DNA from: Epilithonimonas lactis | GTDB lineage: Bacteria; Bacteroidota; Bacteroidia; Flavobacteriales; Weeksellaceae | Length of the DNA: 64,000 bases | Assembly: GCF_900110605.1 (NCBI RefSeq) | Contig: NZ_FOFI01000002.1 | Location: forward strand, 186,001 to 250,000 | Direction: 5' to 3' | Position numbers and translations under genes: made by a program | Notes under the pieces: generated by a model | The model's database searches: none | What the model was told of the DNA's origin: nothing | Seen by the model: the letters and a program-made list of their open reading frames with translations, nothing else | Shown here: positions 1 to 9,040 of the stretch, piece after piece | Layout of the letters: each line of letters starts with the position of its first letter | How positions within the stretch are numbered: the stretch's first letter is position 1

Positions 1-966
1 TCTCGCGAACGGATCACCTTGTTTATAATTCTCATAGAATCCTTTTCCTTTGGTGTAATGCGCCGTGGTCTCGAGTTTCCACGCGTCAGAAAAACGTTGG
101 TTCCATAGGAATTGATAATGATTTTGTCTGTAATTGTCGGTCTCATTATCATAATACCCTGTGATGTTTTCCCAATTTGCATCGTAGATCGCTCCGGAAT
201 AATTGAATCTCGGATTCGTCTCCCAAGTGGCCTTATCGATTCCATTCCACGCTTGGTACGTTTTTTCTTTACCTCCGAATGCCAAAAACCTCAACTCTGT
301 ATTTTTCTCTTGGAACAAAGCGGAGAAGTTATAGGAATGCAGATCAGAAAAAGCCCTGTCAATAAAACCATCAGAATGGATGTGCGTGTACCTTCCCATC
401 ACAGACAATCGGTTTTTCCAGAACTTCCCGGAATTGACCTCAGCCGAATATTTGTAGGTATTGAACGAGCCATAAGAATCATCCGTTCTCACAGAAAATG
501 TATCCGAAGGATCTCTGGAAATGACATTGACGCTCGCTCCAAAGGCCGAAACACCGTTGGACGAACTTCCCACACCACGCTGAATCACAATTTGGGAGGC
601 CGAGCTGGTCAAATCCGGAACATTCACAAAAAAAGTACCCTGCGATTCGGAATCATTATAAGGAACGCCATTCAACATTACATTGATACTTGTTCCAGCC
701 GTTCCTCTGATCCTTAAACCTGTGTAACCTACACCATTTCCTGCGTCGGAAGTAGAGATGACGGACATTTGGTTTTTCAAAAGTATTGGCAGATCTTGGC
801 CAAGATTCTTATCCGCAAGTTCCTTATCAACATTGATAATGGATTTAGCGACCGGCGTTCGTTTGGTGAATTCTACAGCTTTAATGCTTGTAACTTGTAC
901 AGAATCTGTAGTTTGTGAAAAATAAAATGGAGCAATGAACACTCCTAAAAAAAGTAAACCTTTCAT
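1..966 (-). CDS. TonB-dependent outer-membrane receptor, 5' part (probable thiamin-compound receptor)
   Basis: The complement reads open from ATG at 966 to the window edge (322 codons, no stop), so the C-terminal part lies outside. A signal peptide of about 18 residues (MKGLLFLGVFIAPFYFSQ) is followed by a plug domain with motifs GLRIRGT, NVMLNGVPYND and QRGVGSSSNGVSAFGASVNVISR-like segments, then the first barrel strands rich in aromatic residues. Such receptors import scarce nutrients using TonB-ExbBD energy. The leader carries a TPP riboswitch (1104-1172), and receptors under this riboswitch in Bacteroidota are predicted thiamin transporters, so the substrate is inferred from regulation, not from the protein. 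No CarboxypepD-like N-terminal domain is visible. Confidence 0.9.
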   Translation of the reverse strand, partial: MKGLLFLGVFIAPFYFSQTTDSVQVTSIKAVEFTKRTPVAKSIINVDKELADKNLGQDLPILLKNQMSVISTSDAGNGVGYTGLRIRGTAGTSINVMLNGVPYNDSESQGTFFVNVPDLTSSASQIVIQRGVGSSSNGVSAFGASVNVISRDPSDTFSVRTDDSYGSFNTYKYSAEVNSGKFWKNRLSVMGRYTHIHSDGFIDRAFSDLHSYNFSALFQEKNTELRFLAFGGKEKTYQAWNGIDKATWETNPRFNYSGAIYDANWENITGYYDNETDNYRQNHYQFLWNQRFSDAWKLETTAHYTKGKGFYENYKQGDPFAR

Positions 967-1017
967 TCTTAAAAAAATTTTGTTTGTTAAAATTATTTTA
1001 GAATAAAAGGGGCGACT

Positions 1018-1101
1018 ATAGATATAAATGATGAATGATAGTTGATAAATGATTCTTCTGCAGATGATCAAGTATCGTTGATGATTTATCATTTATAATG
1101 A
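1018..1101. repeat. ATAAATGAT-rich inverted-repeat patch
   Basis: Low-complexity DNA with several variants of GATAAATGAT on the plus strand followed by the inverted form GATTTATCATTTAT near 1083-1096, so the two arms can pair. Similar patches occur at 19258-19362 and 31018-31095. Here it separates the TPP aptamer from the receptor gene. Confidence 0.5.
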
Positions 1102-1103
1102 TG

Positions 1104-1172
1104 TATCCCTAAACAGCATTATCTGTTCCAGGTTCATTGGGTATAATCTCAGCTTGTTACAGCACCCCTTAA
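1104..1172 (-). promoter_or_regulatory. TPP (thi-box) riboswitch
   Basis: On the complement the conserved core appears in order: AAGGGGTGCTG, then GCTGAGAT, ATACCC, GAACCTGG, CAGATAATGCTG and AGGGAT. These are the signature blocks of the thiamin pyrophosphate aptamer (P2/P3 GGGGUGC...CUGAGA, P4/P5 GAACCUG...GAUAAU...AGGGA). It lies about 140 nt upstream of the receptor start at 966, the usual place for a leader aptamer. The outer P1 helix is weak by eye. The stretch between aptamer and start is AT-rich with inverted ATAAATGAT/ATCATTTAT arms that may serve as expression platform. Confidence 0.93.
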
Positions 1173-1205
1173 ATTTCTGACTGCGAAATTACAAATATTT
1201 TTGAA

Positions 1206-1874
1206 TTAATAGGCTTTATTGTTTTTATCCACGTAAAAATAATTCTTTCCGTCTTTTGAAACTTCAAAAAGACGAGCCGTTTTCCAGGAAAGATTCATTT
1301 TGATGTCGGCGTAAACAAAAGGAATAATGACTTTATTTTGCTTGTCAACAATCCCAAACTTATTGTTCCGAATTGCGATCATCATTGGATTTTCCCTGTC
1401 ACTTTCCAGAACATACAACATCTGATATTGTGGGTAGATGTCAAAATCTTTGTAGCCTCCAAGGTCGATGTTGTCTTTGCTCACCAATCCGTACATTCCG
1501 TTCAGTGTGAAGGCTTTAAATCTAGGCATTTCGTAAGGTTGGGAACATTTTCCGAGATCTGCTTTTTTATATTGATAAACTCGTTTTCCTTTTTTATTGA
1601 TGCGGTAAGAAATACTATTTTTCTCAACAGTCGCATAATCAGCGGAGCCGAAAACTCTGGCGTTTTTATTTGGGGAATTCAGCAGGTTGCAATCTTCAGA
1701 AAAGAACATCGCAATGTGATATTCTGGCGTGATTATCATCTTACCTTGTTGGCTCACATATCCAGATTTTCCATCGATTTTTTGAGGGATCAATTCAGGT
1801 AAATGTTCTTCCTTCATTTGGGAAAAAGCTGTAAGGAAACAGCTCATTAAAAGTAAGCTAAAAAGTTTTTTCAT
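1206..1874 (-). CDS. Secreted WG-repeat-like protein of unknown function
   Basis: 222 residues with a clear signal peptide (MKKLFSLLLMSCFLTAFSQ). The rest consists of short beta-rich units such as KIDGKSGYVSQQGKMIITPEY, NGMYGLVSKDN and NNKFGIVDKQNKVIIPFVY. They match the WG/KWG repeat pattern (x-x-x-[WFY]-G-hydrophobic-x-D-x-x-G-x-x-hydrophobic-I-P), with Tyr or Phe instead of Trp before Gly. WG proteins are usually exported and of unknown role. It lies upstream of, and on the same strand as, the TPP-regulated receptor, but the riboswitch leader between them shows that the receptor has its own transcript. A single gene with no assigned function. Confidence 0.75.
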   Translation of the reverse strand: MKKLFSLLLMSCFLTAFSQMKEEHLPELIPQKIDGKSGYVSQQGKMIITPEYHIAMFFSEDCNLLNSPNKNARVFGSADYATVEKNSISYRINKKGKRVYQYKKADLGKCSQPYEMPRFKAFTLNGMYGLVSKDNIDLGGYKDFDIYPQYQMLYVLESDRENPMMIAIRNNKFGIVDKQNKVIIPFVYADIKMNLSWKTARLFEVSKDGKNYFYVDKNNKAY

Positions 1875-1886
1875 CGAAACGTGTGT

Positions 1887-2312
1887 TTAGAGATATAAAA
1901 TAAAATCTTTGTAAAAGTCTGTGTTTTTCAGCAACGAAAATAGTAAAACTATTATTAATACAAGAAAAATGAAGATCTTGCTCCCGAAAAAACGTTTTAA
2001 AATCTGCTTTAAAGTTTCATTTTTTGAGAGATTGATGACCACAACGATCAGCAAAATAGGAATCGAAATAACAAATAACGGATTGAATTTGAAAGCTTCT
2101 AAAAACCTGAAATGCAACAACTCATGCAACGCTCTCTGGACGCCACAACCTGCACATTCAAAACCAGTGGTCAACTTCAAAGGACATTTGAGGAAGTAGG
2201 CACTTTTTGAGGGATCAACAAAAAAATACAGTAAAATCATTAAGATGAAAAACACCCAAACAGCGATCTGCTTTTGATTGTTTTTGATTAATGATTTGAT
2301 TTTCAATTCCAT
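1887..2312 (-). CDS. DUF2752 family membrane protein
   Basis: 141 residues from ATG at 2312; a TTG nine bases further upstream is a weaker start. The family signature CPLKLTTGFECAGCGVQRALHELLHFRF follows the first membrane segment: CP, TG, then C-x-GCG-x-x-RA. Three membrane helices are visible, at about residues 17-33, 79-97 and 108-127. DUF2752 proteins are small inner-membrane proteins with conserved Cys of unknown function, common in Bacteroidota. The gene ends 12 bases upstream of the WG-repeat-like gene on the same strand, so the two may be cotranscribed. Confidence 0.85.
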   Translation of the reverse strand: MELKIKSLIKNNQKQIAVWVFFILMILLYFFVDPSKSAYFLKCPLKLTTGFECAGCGVQRALHELLHFRFLEAFKFNPLFVISIPILLIVVVINLSKNETLKQILKRFFGSKIFIFLVLIIVLLFSLLKNTDFYKDFILYL

Positions 2313-2436
2313 ATATAGCAACGAGGTCGATTTGTAAAGTAGAAATTAATTTGATAAAAATAGATAATATAGATAAATTAAATCTAATTTATTTTGAATC
2401 TAAATTAATCTAATCGTTTAAAAGCGTATAATTTCG

Positions 2437-2444
2437 TAAATTTG
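2437..2444 (+). promoter_or_regulatory. Candidate -7 promoter element for acnB
   Basis: TAAATTTG matches the Bacteroidota -7 consensus TAnnTTTG, followed by a leader of about 145 nt before the acnB ATG. No convincing TTTG -33 box is seen at the usual 19-21 nt spacing, so confidence is moderate. The leader contains AAGGAATAAAATCCTT (hairpin) and pairing arms GTAGATT (about 2520) and AATCTAC (about 2561). Confidence 0.45.
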
Positions 2445-2595
2445 TGCGGTTTGAAAAGGAATAAAATCCTTCCTGGCCGAGACTTTCACCAAAAGTCAAA
2501 CTGCAACATATCAAAACAGTAGATTGTAATGATAAAGATTGGCAACAACTTCCTCTACAAATCTACCTTTAATTTTTAAAAAAGAATTTCTATTT

Positions 2596-5376
2596 ATGAA
2601 TATTTATCAGGATTACATCCAAGAGATCGAAGAGAGAAAAAGCCAAGGCCTTCACCCGAAGCCTATTGACGGTGCAGAATTACTAAGCGAGATCATCGCA
2701 CAGATCAAAGATTCAGAAAACGCACACAGAGAAGACTCTCTTAAATTTTTTATTTACAACGTTTTACCAGGAACCACAAGTGCTGCTGGAGTAAAGGCGA
2801 AGTTTTTGAAAGAGATCATCCTTGGAGAATCTAATATTGCTGAGATCACGCCTTCTTACGCTTTCGAACTATTGTCACACATGAAAGGCGGACCATCAAT
2901 TGAAGCATTGCTAGACCTTGCTTTGGGTGATGACAAAAATATTGCGAAACAAGCTGCAGAGGTTTTGAAAACTCAGGTTTTCCTATACGAAGCAGACACT
3001 GATCGTTTGAAAGCTGCTTTCAATGAAGGTAACGAAATTGCAAAAGAACTTATCGAAAGCTACGCACAAGCTGAATTCTTCACCAAACTTCCAGAAGCTC
3101 CGGAAGAAGTAAAAGTTGTAACTTATATCGCTGGTGAAGGTGATATCTCTACAGACTTATTGTCGCCAGGAAATCAAGCGCACTCAAGATCCGATCGTGA
3201 ACTTCACGGTCTGTGTATGATGACACCTGAGGCTCAGGCAGAGATCAAGGCTTTGCAGGCGCAACATCCCGATAAAAGCGTGATGTTGATTGCTGAAAAA
3301 GGAACAATGGGTGTTGGATCATCCAGAATGTCTGGTGTGAACAACGTGGCACTTTGGACAGGAAAACAAGCAAGTCCATACATTCCATTTGTGAATATTG
3401 CTCCAATTGTTGCCGGAACAAACGGAATCTCTCCAATTTTCCTGACAACGGTTGACGTAACTGGAGGAATCGGAATTGACCTTCAAAACTGGGTGAAAAA
3501 AGTAGATGCAGAAGGAAATGTGATTCGCAACGAGAACAACGAACCAATCCTTGAAGAAGTTTATTCTGTAGCGACTGGAACTGTTCTTACTATTAATACG
3601 AAGACCAAAAAATTATATAACGGCGATCAGGAATTGAAAGATATTTCCAAGTCCTTCACGCCACAAAAAATGGAATTCATCAAAGCTGGTGGTTCTTACG
3701 CGATTGTATTTGGAAAAAAATTACAAACTTGGGCATCTAACATTTTAGGAATAGAAATTCCTACCGTTTATGCACCATCAAAAGAAATTACCAAAGAAGG
3801 TGTTGGTCTTACTGCAGTAGAAAAGATCTTCAACAAAAACGCGGTTGGTTTAGCGCCAGGTAAAGTTTTACACGCTGGTTCAGATGTAAGAGTTGAAGTT
3901 AATATCGTTGGTTCTCAGGACACCACTGGTTTGATGACCGCTCAGGAATTGGAATCAATGGCAGCGACTGTTATTTCTCCAATCGTTGACGGTGCTTACC
4001 AATCCGGATGTCATACTGCTTCTGTTTGGGATAAAAAAGCGCAGGCTAATATTCCTAGATTGATGAAATTTATGAATGATTTCGGATTGATCACAGCACG
4101 TGACCCGAAAGGTGAATACCACGCGATGACGGACGTTATTCATAAAGTTTTGAATGATATCACGATTGACGAATGGGCAATCATCATCGGAGGAGATTCT
4201 CACACAAGAATGTCCAAAGGTGTAGCTTTCGGAGCTGACTCTGGAACTGTTGCTTTGGCATTAGCGACTGGAGAAGCTTCTATGCCGATCCCAGAATCTG
4301 TGAAAGTAACTTTCAAAGGTGATATGAAAGCACACATGGATTTCCGTGATGTAGTTCATGCGACTCAATTGCAAATGCTTCAGCAATTTGGAGGAGAAAA
4401 TGTTTTCCAAGGTAGAATTATCGAGGTTCACATCGGAACACTTCCAGCTGACCAGGCATTTACATTCACCGACTGGACTGCAGAGATGAAGGCAAAAGCT
4501 TCAATCTGTATTTCTGAAGATGATACTTTGATTGAATCTTTGGAAATTGCAAAAGGCAGAATCCAGATCATGATCGACAAAGGAATGGACAATCACCTTC
4601 AGGTTCTTCAAGGTTTAATCAATAAAGCAAACAAGAGAATTACCGAGATCAAGTCTGGCGAAAAACCAGCTTTGACGCCAGATTCCAATGCAAAATATTA
4701 CGCAGAAGTTGTAGTTGATCTTGATGCAATTGTAGAGCCGATGATTGCTGATCCAGACGTCAATAACGAAGATGTTTCAAAAAGATATACGCACGACACT
4801 ATCAGAGATTTGACCTACTACGGAGGTGATAAAAAAGTGGATCTTGGTTTCGTAGGATCTTGTATGGTCCACAAAGGCGATTTGAAGATCGTTTCTCAAA
4901 TGCTTAGAAACATCGAAAGACAAAATGGTAAAGTAGAATTCAGCGCACCTTTGGTTGTTGCCGCTCCAACTTACAACATCATCGATGAATTGAAAGCAGA
5001 AGGCGATTGGGAATTGTTAGAAAAATATTCTGGTTTCGAGTTTAATGACAACGCTCCGAAAGGCGCTGCTCGTACTGAATACGAAAACATGATGTACCTA
5101 GAGCGTCCAGGTTGTAACCTTTGTATGGGTAACCAGGAAAAAGCAGAAAAAGGAGATACGGTTTTGGCCACTTCTACCCGACTTTTCCAAGGTAGAGTTG
5201 TAGAAGATTCTGAACGCAAAAAAGGTGAATCTTTATTAGCTTCTACTCCGGTTGTTGTTTTATCAGCCATCATCGGAAGAATTCCAAATATCGAGGAGTA
5301 CAAAGCGGCTGTTGAAGGTATTGACCTGACGACTTTTGTACCATCTATCAAAGAATTGGTTACAGTTGGTCATTAA
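2596..5376 (+). CDS. acnB: Bifunctional aconitate hydratase 2 / 2-methylisocitrate dehydratase
   Basis: 926 residues from ATG at 2596; the frame runs open further upstream from a TTG at 2539, but MNIYQDYIQEIEERK is the usual AcnB N-terminus. It isomerises citrate to isocitrate through cis-aconitate in the TCA cycle and, in this family, hydrates 2-methyl-cis-aconitate in propionate breakdown. The HEAT-like N-terminal domain (about residues 1-160) precedes the swivel and catalytic domains. [4Fe-4S] ligands are visible in GSCMVHKGD (about 753) and GCNLCMGN (about 839), and the GGDSHTRMSKG substrate motif is near 532. Length agrees with Bacteroidota AcnB. A strong terminator follows, so it is probably transcribed separately from the next aconitase. 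Confidence 0.96.
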   Translation: MNIYQDYIQEIEERKSQGLHPKPIDGAELLSEIIAQIKDSENAHREDSLKFFIYNVLPGTTSAAGVKAKFLKEIILGESNIAEITPSYAFELLSHMKGGPSIEALLDLALGDDKNIAKQAAEVLKTQVFLYEADTDRLKAAFNEGNEIAKELIESYAQAEFFTKLPEAPEEVKVVTYIAGEGDISTDLLSPGNQAHSRSDRELHGLCMMTPEAQAEIKALQAQHPDKSVMLIAEKGTMGVGSSRMSGVNNVALWTGKQASPYIPFVNIAPIVAGTNGISPIFLTTVDVTGGIGIDLQNWVKKVDAEGNVIRNENNEPILEEVYSVATGTVLTINTKTKKLYNGDQELKDISKSFTPQKMEFIKAGGSYAIVFGKKLQTWASNILGIEIPTVYAPSKEITKEGVGLTAVEKIFNKNAVGLAPGKVLHAGSDVRVEVNIVGSQDTTGLMTAQELESMAATVISPIVDGAYQSGCHTASVWDKKAQANIPRLMKFMNDFGLITARDPKGEYHAMTDVIHKVLNDITIDEWAIIIGGDSHTRMSKGVAFGADSGTVALALATGEASMPIPESVKVTFKGDMKAHMDFRDVVHATQLQMLQQFGGENVFQGRIIEVHIGTLPADQAFTFTDWTAEMKAKASICISEDDTLIESLEIAKGRIQIMIDKGMDNHLQVLQGLINKANKRITEIKSGEKPALTPDSNAKYYAEVVVDLDAIVEPMIADPDVNNEDVSKRYTHDTIRDLTYYGGDKKVDLGFVGSCMVHKGDLKIVSQMLRNIERQNGKVEFSAPLVVAAPTYNIIDELKAEGDWELLEKYSGFEFNDNAPKGAARTEYENMMYLERPGCNLCMGNQEKAEKGDTVLATSTRLFQGRVVEDSERKKGESLLASTPVVVLSAIIGRIPNIEEYKAAVEGIDLTTFVPSIKELVTVGH

Positions 5377-5415
5377 TAAATTTTGAAGCTAAGTCTCAAG
5401 ACTTTTTAAAATAAT

Positions 5416-5462
5416 AAAAAGAAAGATCTTGGTCCATTTGGATTCAGGATCTTTCTTTTTTG
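5416..5462 (+). terminator. Rho-independent terminator after acnB
   Basis: AAGAAAGATC pairs with GATCTTTCTT around an 18-nt loop, followed by a T run. It is 40 nt past the acnB stop. The remaining gap to 5688 is AT-rich leader of the next gene with no ORF; I see only a small inverted arm pair around GATTAAATCGAGG. Confidence 0.85.
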
Positions 5463-5687
5463 TTTAGAACATTTCCATATTAGTGGATGAAAGTTTATTT
5501 TAAATTAAATTTAAAGTTCAGGACCTCATTTTTTATTAACTTGATAATTGTAAAATATTGTGCGCATTCATCTTATTTAGCATATTTTAAGGAATGTAGG
5601 AACAAAATTTGATTTAAAGAATAAGATAAATTTCTCCGATTAAATCGAGGAAAATTTGATCAATTAATAATAAAATAAAATCGAGAT

Positions 5688-7958
5688 ATGACTTTTGACT
5701 TGGACATGATAAAAAAGGTTTATTCTGATTTCGAAACCAGAGTGAACGATGCAAGAGCTTTTATGGGAAGACCTCTTACCTATTCCGAAAAAATCCTTTG
5801 CGCCCACTTGGACCCAAAACAGGTGAAAGAAGCTTTCAAGCGTGGAGAATCCTATGTGGATTTTGCACCGGACAGAGTAGCAATGCAGGATGCGACGGCA
5901 CAAATGGCTCTTTTGCAGTTTATGCAGGCAGGAAAAAAACAAGTTGCAGTTCCCTCTACCGTTCACGCCGATCACCTGATCCAGGCGCGAGTTGGTGCAG
6001 AGAAAGATCTAATAGAAGCTGAAAACAAGAACAACGAAGTTTACCAATTCCTTCAATCCGTTTCTAATAAATACGGCATCGGATTTTGGAAAGCCGGCGC
6101 AGGAATTATTCACCAAGTGGTTTTAGAAAATTACGCTTTCCCAGGCGGACTGATGATCGGAACTGATTCTCATACCGTGAATGCGGGAGGCCTTGGAATG
6201 GTGGCGATTGGAGTTGGTGGAGCTGATGCAGTTGATGTAATGGCCGGAATGGCTTGGGAACTAAAATTCCCTAAAATGATCGGTGTAAAATTGACCGGAA
6301 AATTAAATGGCTGGGCTGCCGCAAAAGATGTAATTCTTAAAGTAGCCGGAATTCTGACCGTAAAAGGTGGAACCGGAGCAATTGTAGAATATTTCGGAGA
6401 CGGTGCAGAATCGCTTTCCTGTACTGGAAAAGGAACCATTTGTAATATGGGTGCAGAGGTTGGAGCAACCACTTCAATCTTCGCTTATGACAACAATATG
6501 AGCAAATATCTCCGCTCAACAGACCGTGAAGATCTTGCTGACGCGGCGGATGCAGTGGCTCACGTTTTAAAGGCCGATCCAGAAGTTCTAGCAGAACCTC
6601 AAAAATATTTTGACGAAGTGATCGAGATCAATCTTGATACTTTGGAACCATATCTTAACGGCCCTTTCACGCCAGATCTGGCAACGCCTATTTCTCAAAT
6701 GAAAGAAATCGCTGAGAAAAATGGTTGGCCAACAAAGATTGAAGTTGGGTTGATTGGATCTTGTACCAACTCTTCCTACGAAGATATTGCCAGAGCAGCT
6801 TCAGTCGCTAAACAAGCGAAAGAAAAAAACCTAGAGGTTAAAGCAGAATACACTATTACACCAGGATCAGAACAAGTAAGATTCACGGTAGAAAGAGATG
6901 GATTCCTGAAAACTTTTGACGAGATCGGCGGTAAAGTTTTTGCTAATGCCTGCGGACCGTGTATCGGACAATGGGCGCGTGAAGGCGCTGAGAAACAGGA
7001 GAAAAACACCATCGTTCACTCGTTCAACAGAAACTTCTCCAAAAGAGCCGATGGTAACCCGAACACTTATGCTTTCGTAGGTTCGCCAGAATTGGTAACG
7101 GCATTGGCAATCGCAGGTGATCTGACCTTCAATCCATTGACTGATAAACTTAAAAACAAAGATGGCGAAATGGTCCTTCTTGATGAACCAAACGGCGATG
7201 AACTTCCAAGACTTGGTTTTGATGTTGATGATCCAGGTTATATTGCACCAGCCGAAGATGGTTCTAAAGTTGAAGTGGTCGTTTCTCCTACATCGGATAG
7301 ATTGCAGTTGCTGGAACCTTTCACACCTTGGGACGGGAAGAATATCACAGGTGCGAAACTTCTGATCAAAGCTTACGGAAAATGTACTACCGATCACATC
7401 TCTATGGCTGGACCTTGGTTGAAGTACAGAGGACACCTCGATAATATTTCCAACAATATGTTGATTGGTGCTGTGAACGCTTTTAATATGGAAACGAACA
7501 ATGTAAAGAATGAAGAAGACGGACAGTACAAACCTGTTCCAGATTCTGCGAGACAATACAAAGCGGATGGCGTTCCAACCATCGTAGTTGGTGACGAGAA
7601 TTATGGTGAAGGTTCTTCCAGAGAGCACGCAGCAATGGAACCAAGACATCTTGGGGTGAGAGCGGTTTTGGTAAAATCTTTTGCGAGAATCCACGAGACC
7701 AACCTTAAGAAACAAGGGATGTTGGCGCTGACATTTGACAACAAAGAAGACTACGAAAAGATCCAGGAAGACGACACGATCAACTTCTTAGACCTAGATC
7801 AGTTTGCACCAGGAAAACAATTGTCTTTGGAATTTGTTCACGCTGACGGAACTAAAGATGTCATCGTTACAAATCACACTTACAATGCAGGACAAATTGG
7901 TTGGTTCAAAGCCGGGTCTGCGCTGAACCTTATTAAATTAATGGAAAAACAGAACTAA
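5688..7958 (+). CDS. acn: Aconitate hydratase, mitochondrial type
   Basis: 756 residues, the size of eukaryotic mitochondrial aconitase, and a different subfamily from the AcnB just upstream. Conserved motifs: GTDSHT (about 157), the Fe-S cysteine in [10 protein letters not shown] (about 357), CGPCIGQW with two cluster ligands (about 421), and the swivel-domain [14 protein letters not shown] (about 640). It converts citrate to isocitrate in the cytoplasm. Start ATG at 5688 follows an A-rich leader without Shine-Dalgarno sequence. Two aconitases in tandem probably divide TCA and stress or propionate work; this division is inference. Confidence 0.96.
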   Translation: MTFDLDMIKKVYSDFETRVNDARAFMGRPLTYSEKILCAHLDPKQVKEAFKRGESYVDFAPDRVAMQDATAQMALLQFMQAGKKQVAVPSTVHADHLIQARVGAEKDLIEAENKNNEVYQFLQSVSNKYGIGFWKAGAGIIHQVVLENYAFPGGLMIGTDSHTVNAGGLGMVAIGVGGADAVDVMAGMAWELKFPKMIGVKLTGKLNGWAAAKDVILKVAGILTVKGGTGAIVEYFGDGAESLSCTGKGTICNMGAEVGATTSIFAYDNNMSKYLRSTDREDLADAADAVAHVLKADPEVLAEPQKYFDEVIEINLDTLEPYLNGPFTPDLATPISQMKEIAEKNGWPTKIEVGLIGSCTNSSYEDIARAASVAKQAKEKNLEVKAEYTITPGSEQVRFTVERDGFLKTFDEIGGKVFANACGPCIGQWAREGAEKQEKNTIVHSFNRNFSKRADGNPNTYAFVGSPELVTALAIAGDLTFNPLTDKLKNKDGEMVLLDEPNGDELPRLGFDVDDPGYIAPAEDGSKVEVVVSPTSDRLQLLEPFTPWDGKNITGAKLLIKAYGKCTTDHISMAGPWLKYRGHLDNISNNMLIGAVNAFNMETNNVKNEEDGQYKPVPDSARQYKADGVPTIVVGDENYGEGSSREHAAMEPRHLGVRAVLVKSFARIHETNLKKQGMLALTFDNKEDYEKIQEDDTINFLDLDQFAPGKQLSLEFVHADGTKDVIVTNHTYNAGQIGWFKAGSALNLIKLMEKQN

Positions 7959-7980
7959 GAAGTCTTAGTTTTTAAATACA

Positions 7981-8018
7981 AAAAATGCCTCACAGATTAG
8001 TGAGGCATTTTTATTTTT
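7981..8018. terminator. Bidirectional terminator between convergent genes
   Basis: AAATGCCTCAC and GTGAGGCATTT form an 11-bp stem with a 6-nt loop, with A-rich sequence before and T-rich after. It lies between the aconitase (ends 7958) and the minus-strand gene ending at 8022, so it can stop both. Confidence 0.9.
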
Positions 8019-8021
8019 CTA

Positions 8022-8399
8022 TTAAATTTTATTCTCGTCCGTTTCCGTTTCCTGTCTGCAGAACTTAGATTCGAATCTCTGTTTCCACATCTGTTTCATT
8101 TTTTCGCGTTCTTCTTCAGTGCCGCAAAATCTGGATTCCAATTTCTGTTTCCACATTTCCCGGTCGTCGTTCCCAAAACCGTTTCGATTTTTGAATTTCT
8201 CTTTTGCGTTGGCCAATCCCCCAAATAGGATCTTTGAAATTAGCAAAATCCCAAGTGATTGCCAATAAGTAATAGCTTTCACGCCCAAAACATCAGGCAA
8301 AACCATATTCCAAAGCCATTGGAAAAACCAAATAAACAGTCCGATTGCGACGATCACACAAGGGAATGCTAACCAAAATTTCTTTTTATGCTTGTTCAT
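8022..8399 (-). CDS. Small membrane protein with duplicated WKQ-ES-FC motif
   Basis: 125 residues: two membrane segments (about 9-30 and 43-60) and a soluble charged tail with two near-identical units, WKQKLESRFC and WKQRFESKFC, separated by about 20 mostly Glu/Lys residues. Each unit ends in Cys. I do not recognise the family. It starts 10 nt after the ECF sigma factor gene, so it is cotranscribed with it, as expected for a regulator or partner of the sigma factor. It lacks a canonical zinc anti-sigma motif (H-x3-C-x2-C), so an anti-sigma role is only a hypothesis. Confidence 0.75.
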   Translation of the reverse strand: MNKHKKKFWLAFPCVIVAIGLFIWFFQWLWNMVLPDVLGVKAITYWQSLGILLISKILFGGLANAKEKFKNRNGFGNDDREMWKQKLESRFCGTEEEREKMKQMWKQRFESKFCRQETETDENKI

Positions 8400-8409
8400 T
8401 TTCTTAAAA

Positions 8410-8985
8410 TTAATTTTTCAGATCATTATAAAGTCGCTGCATCTTTTTTCGCAAATGTTTCACCGCATATGACTTTCTACTGATGATTGTTTTGATGTTT
8501 TCGCCCTCTGCATCTGCAATTTCCTGCAAGGTTTTATCTTCCAGTTCGTTTTGAACGTAAACTCGTTTTTGTTTTTCCGGAAGTTCGTCCAAAGCTTTCA
8601 TCAGCTCGTCCCAGAACAGATCTTTGAACATGCCGATTTCTGGATTGTTGCTGTCATCAGCCAAAAGAATATCTTTCACATTCAGTTCGCCGTCTTCGTC
8701 CTGATAGACAAAATCTTCGAGTGATTCTGTTTTCTTCTTGCGATAACTGTCGATGATCTTATTCCGGGTCACCGAATATAACCAGGCACCGACGTTTTCC
8801 AACTCATTGAGATTGGTGAGTCGGCTGGTTTGAAACCAAACTTCTTGTAGAATATCTTCTGCATCCTCCGTCTTTGCTACTTTAGAATTGATAAAGCGCA
8901 AGAGTTGAGAGCCGTAATTTTTTACGACCTCAGTAATCGATGCAGATCTAGTTTCGGTCATTTGCTGTAAAGATAGCGAGTCCAT
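8410..8985 (-). CDS. ECF-type RNA polymerase sigma factor
   Basis: 191 residues (183 if Met9 is the start). Region 2 includes EDILQEVWFQTSRL and GAWLYSVTRNKIIDSYRKKK; region 4 includes ALDELPEKQKRVYVQNELEDKTLQEIADAEGENIKTIISRKSYAVKHLRKKM, the helix-turn-helix that reads the -35 element. The spacer between regions 2 and 4 is acidic. It is followed at once by the small Cys-containing membrane protein. ECF factors redirect RNA polymerase to stress or surface-function genes; the signal is not visible here. Confidence 0.9.
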   Translation of the reverse strand: MDSLSLQQMTETRSASITEVVKNYGSQLLRFINSKVAKTEDAEDILQEVWFQTSRLTNLNELENVGAWLYSVTRNKIIDSYRKKKTESLEDFVYQDEDGELNVKDILLADDSNNPEIGMFKDLFWDELMKALDELPEKQKRVYVQNELEDKTLQEIADAEGENIKTIISRKSYAVKHLRKKMQRLYNDLKN

Positions 8986-9040
8986 ATGAATATGACGACA
9001 AGACTTTTTTTTTACTTTAAAGTTTTTGAAAATAAAATGA

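Noticed and set aside
112-717. 201-codon plus-strand frame at the left end
   Set aside because: Antisense to the TonB receptor plug domain read from 966 downward; the latter has a signal peptide and family motifs.
2539-2595. Longer N-terminus of AcnB from TTG
   Set aside because: Leader sequence with pairing arms and no family resemblance; ATG at 2596 gives the known start.
6867-7715. 282-codon frame opposite the aconitase
   Set aside because: Antisense shadow of a highly conserved gene, Phe/Ser/Cys-rich with no motif or start signal.
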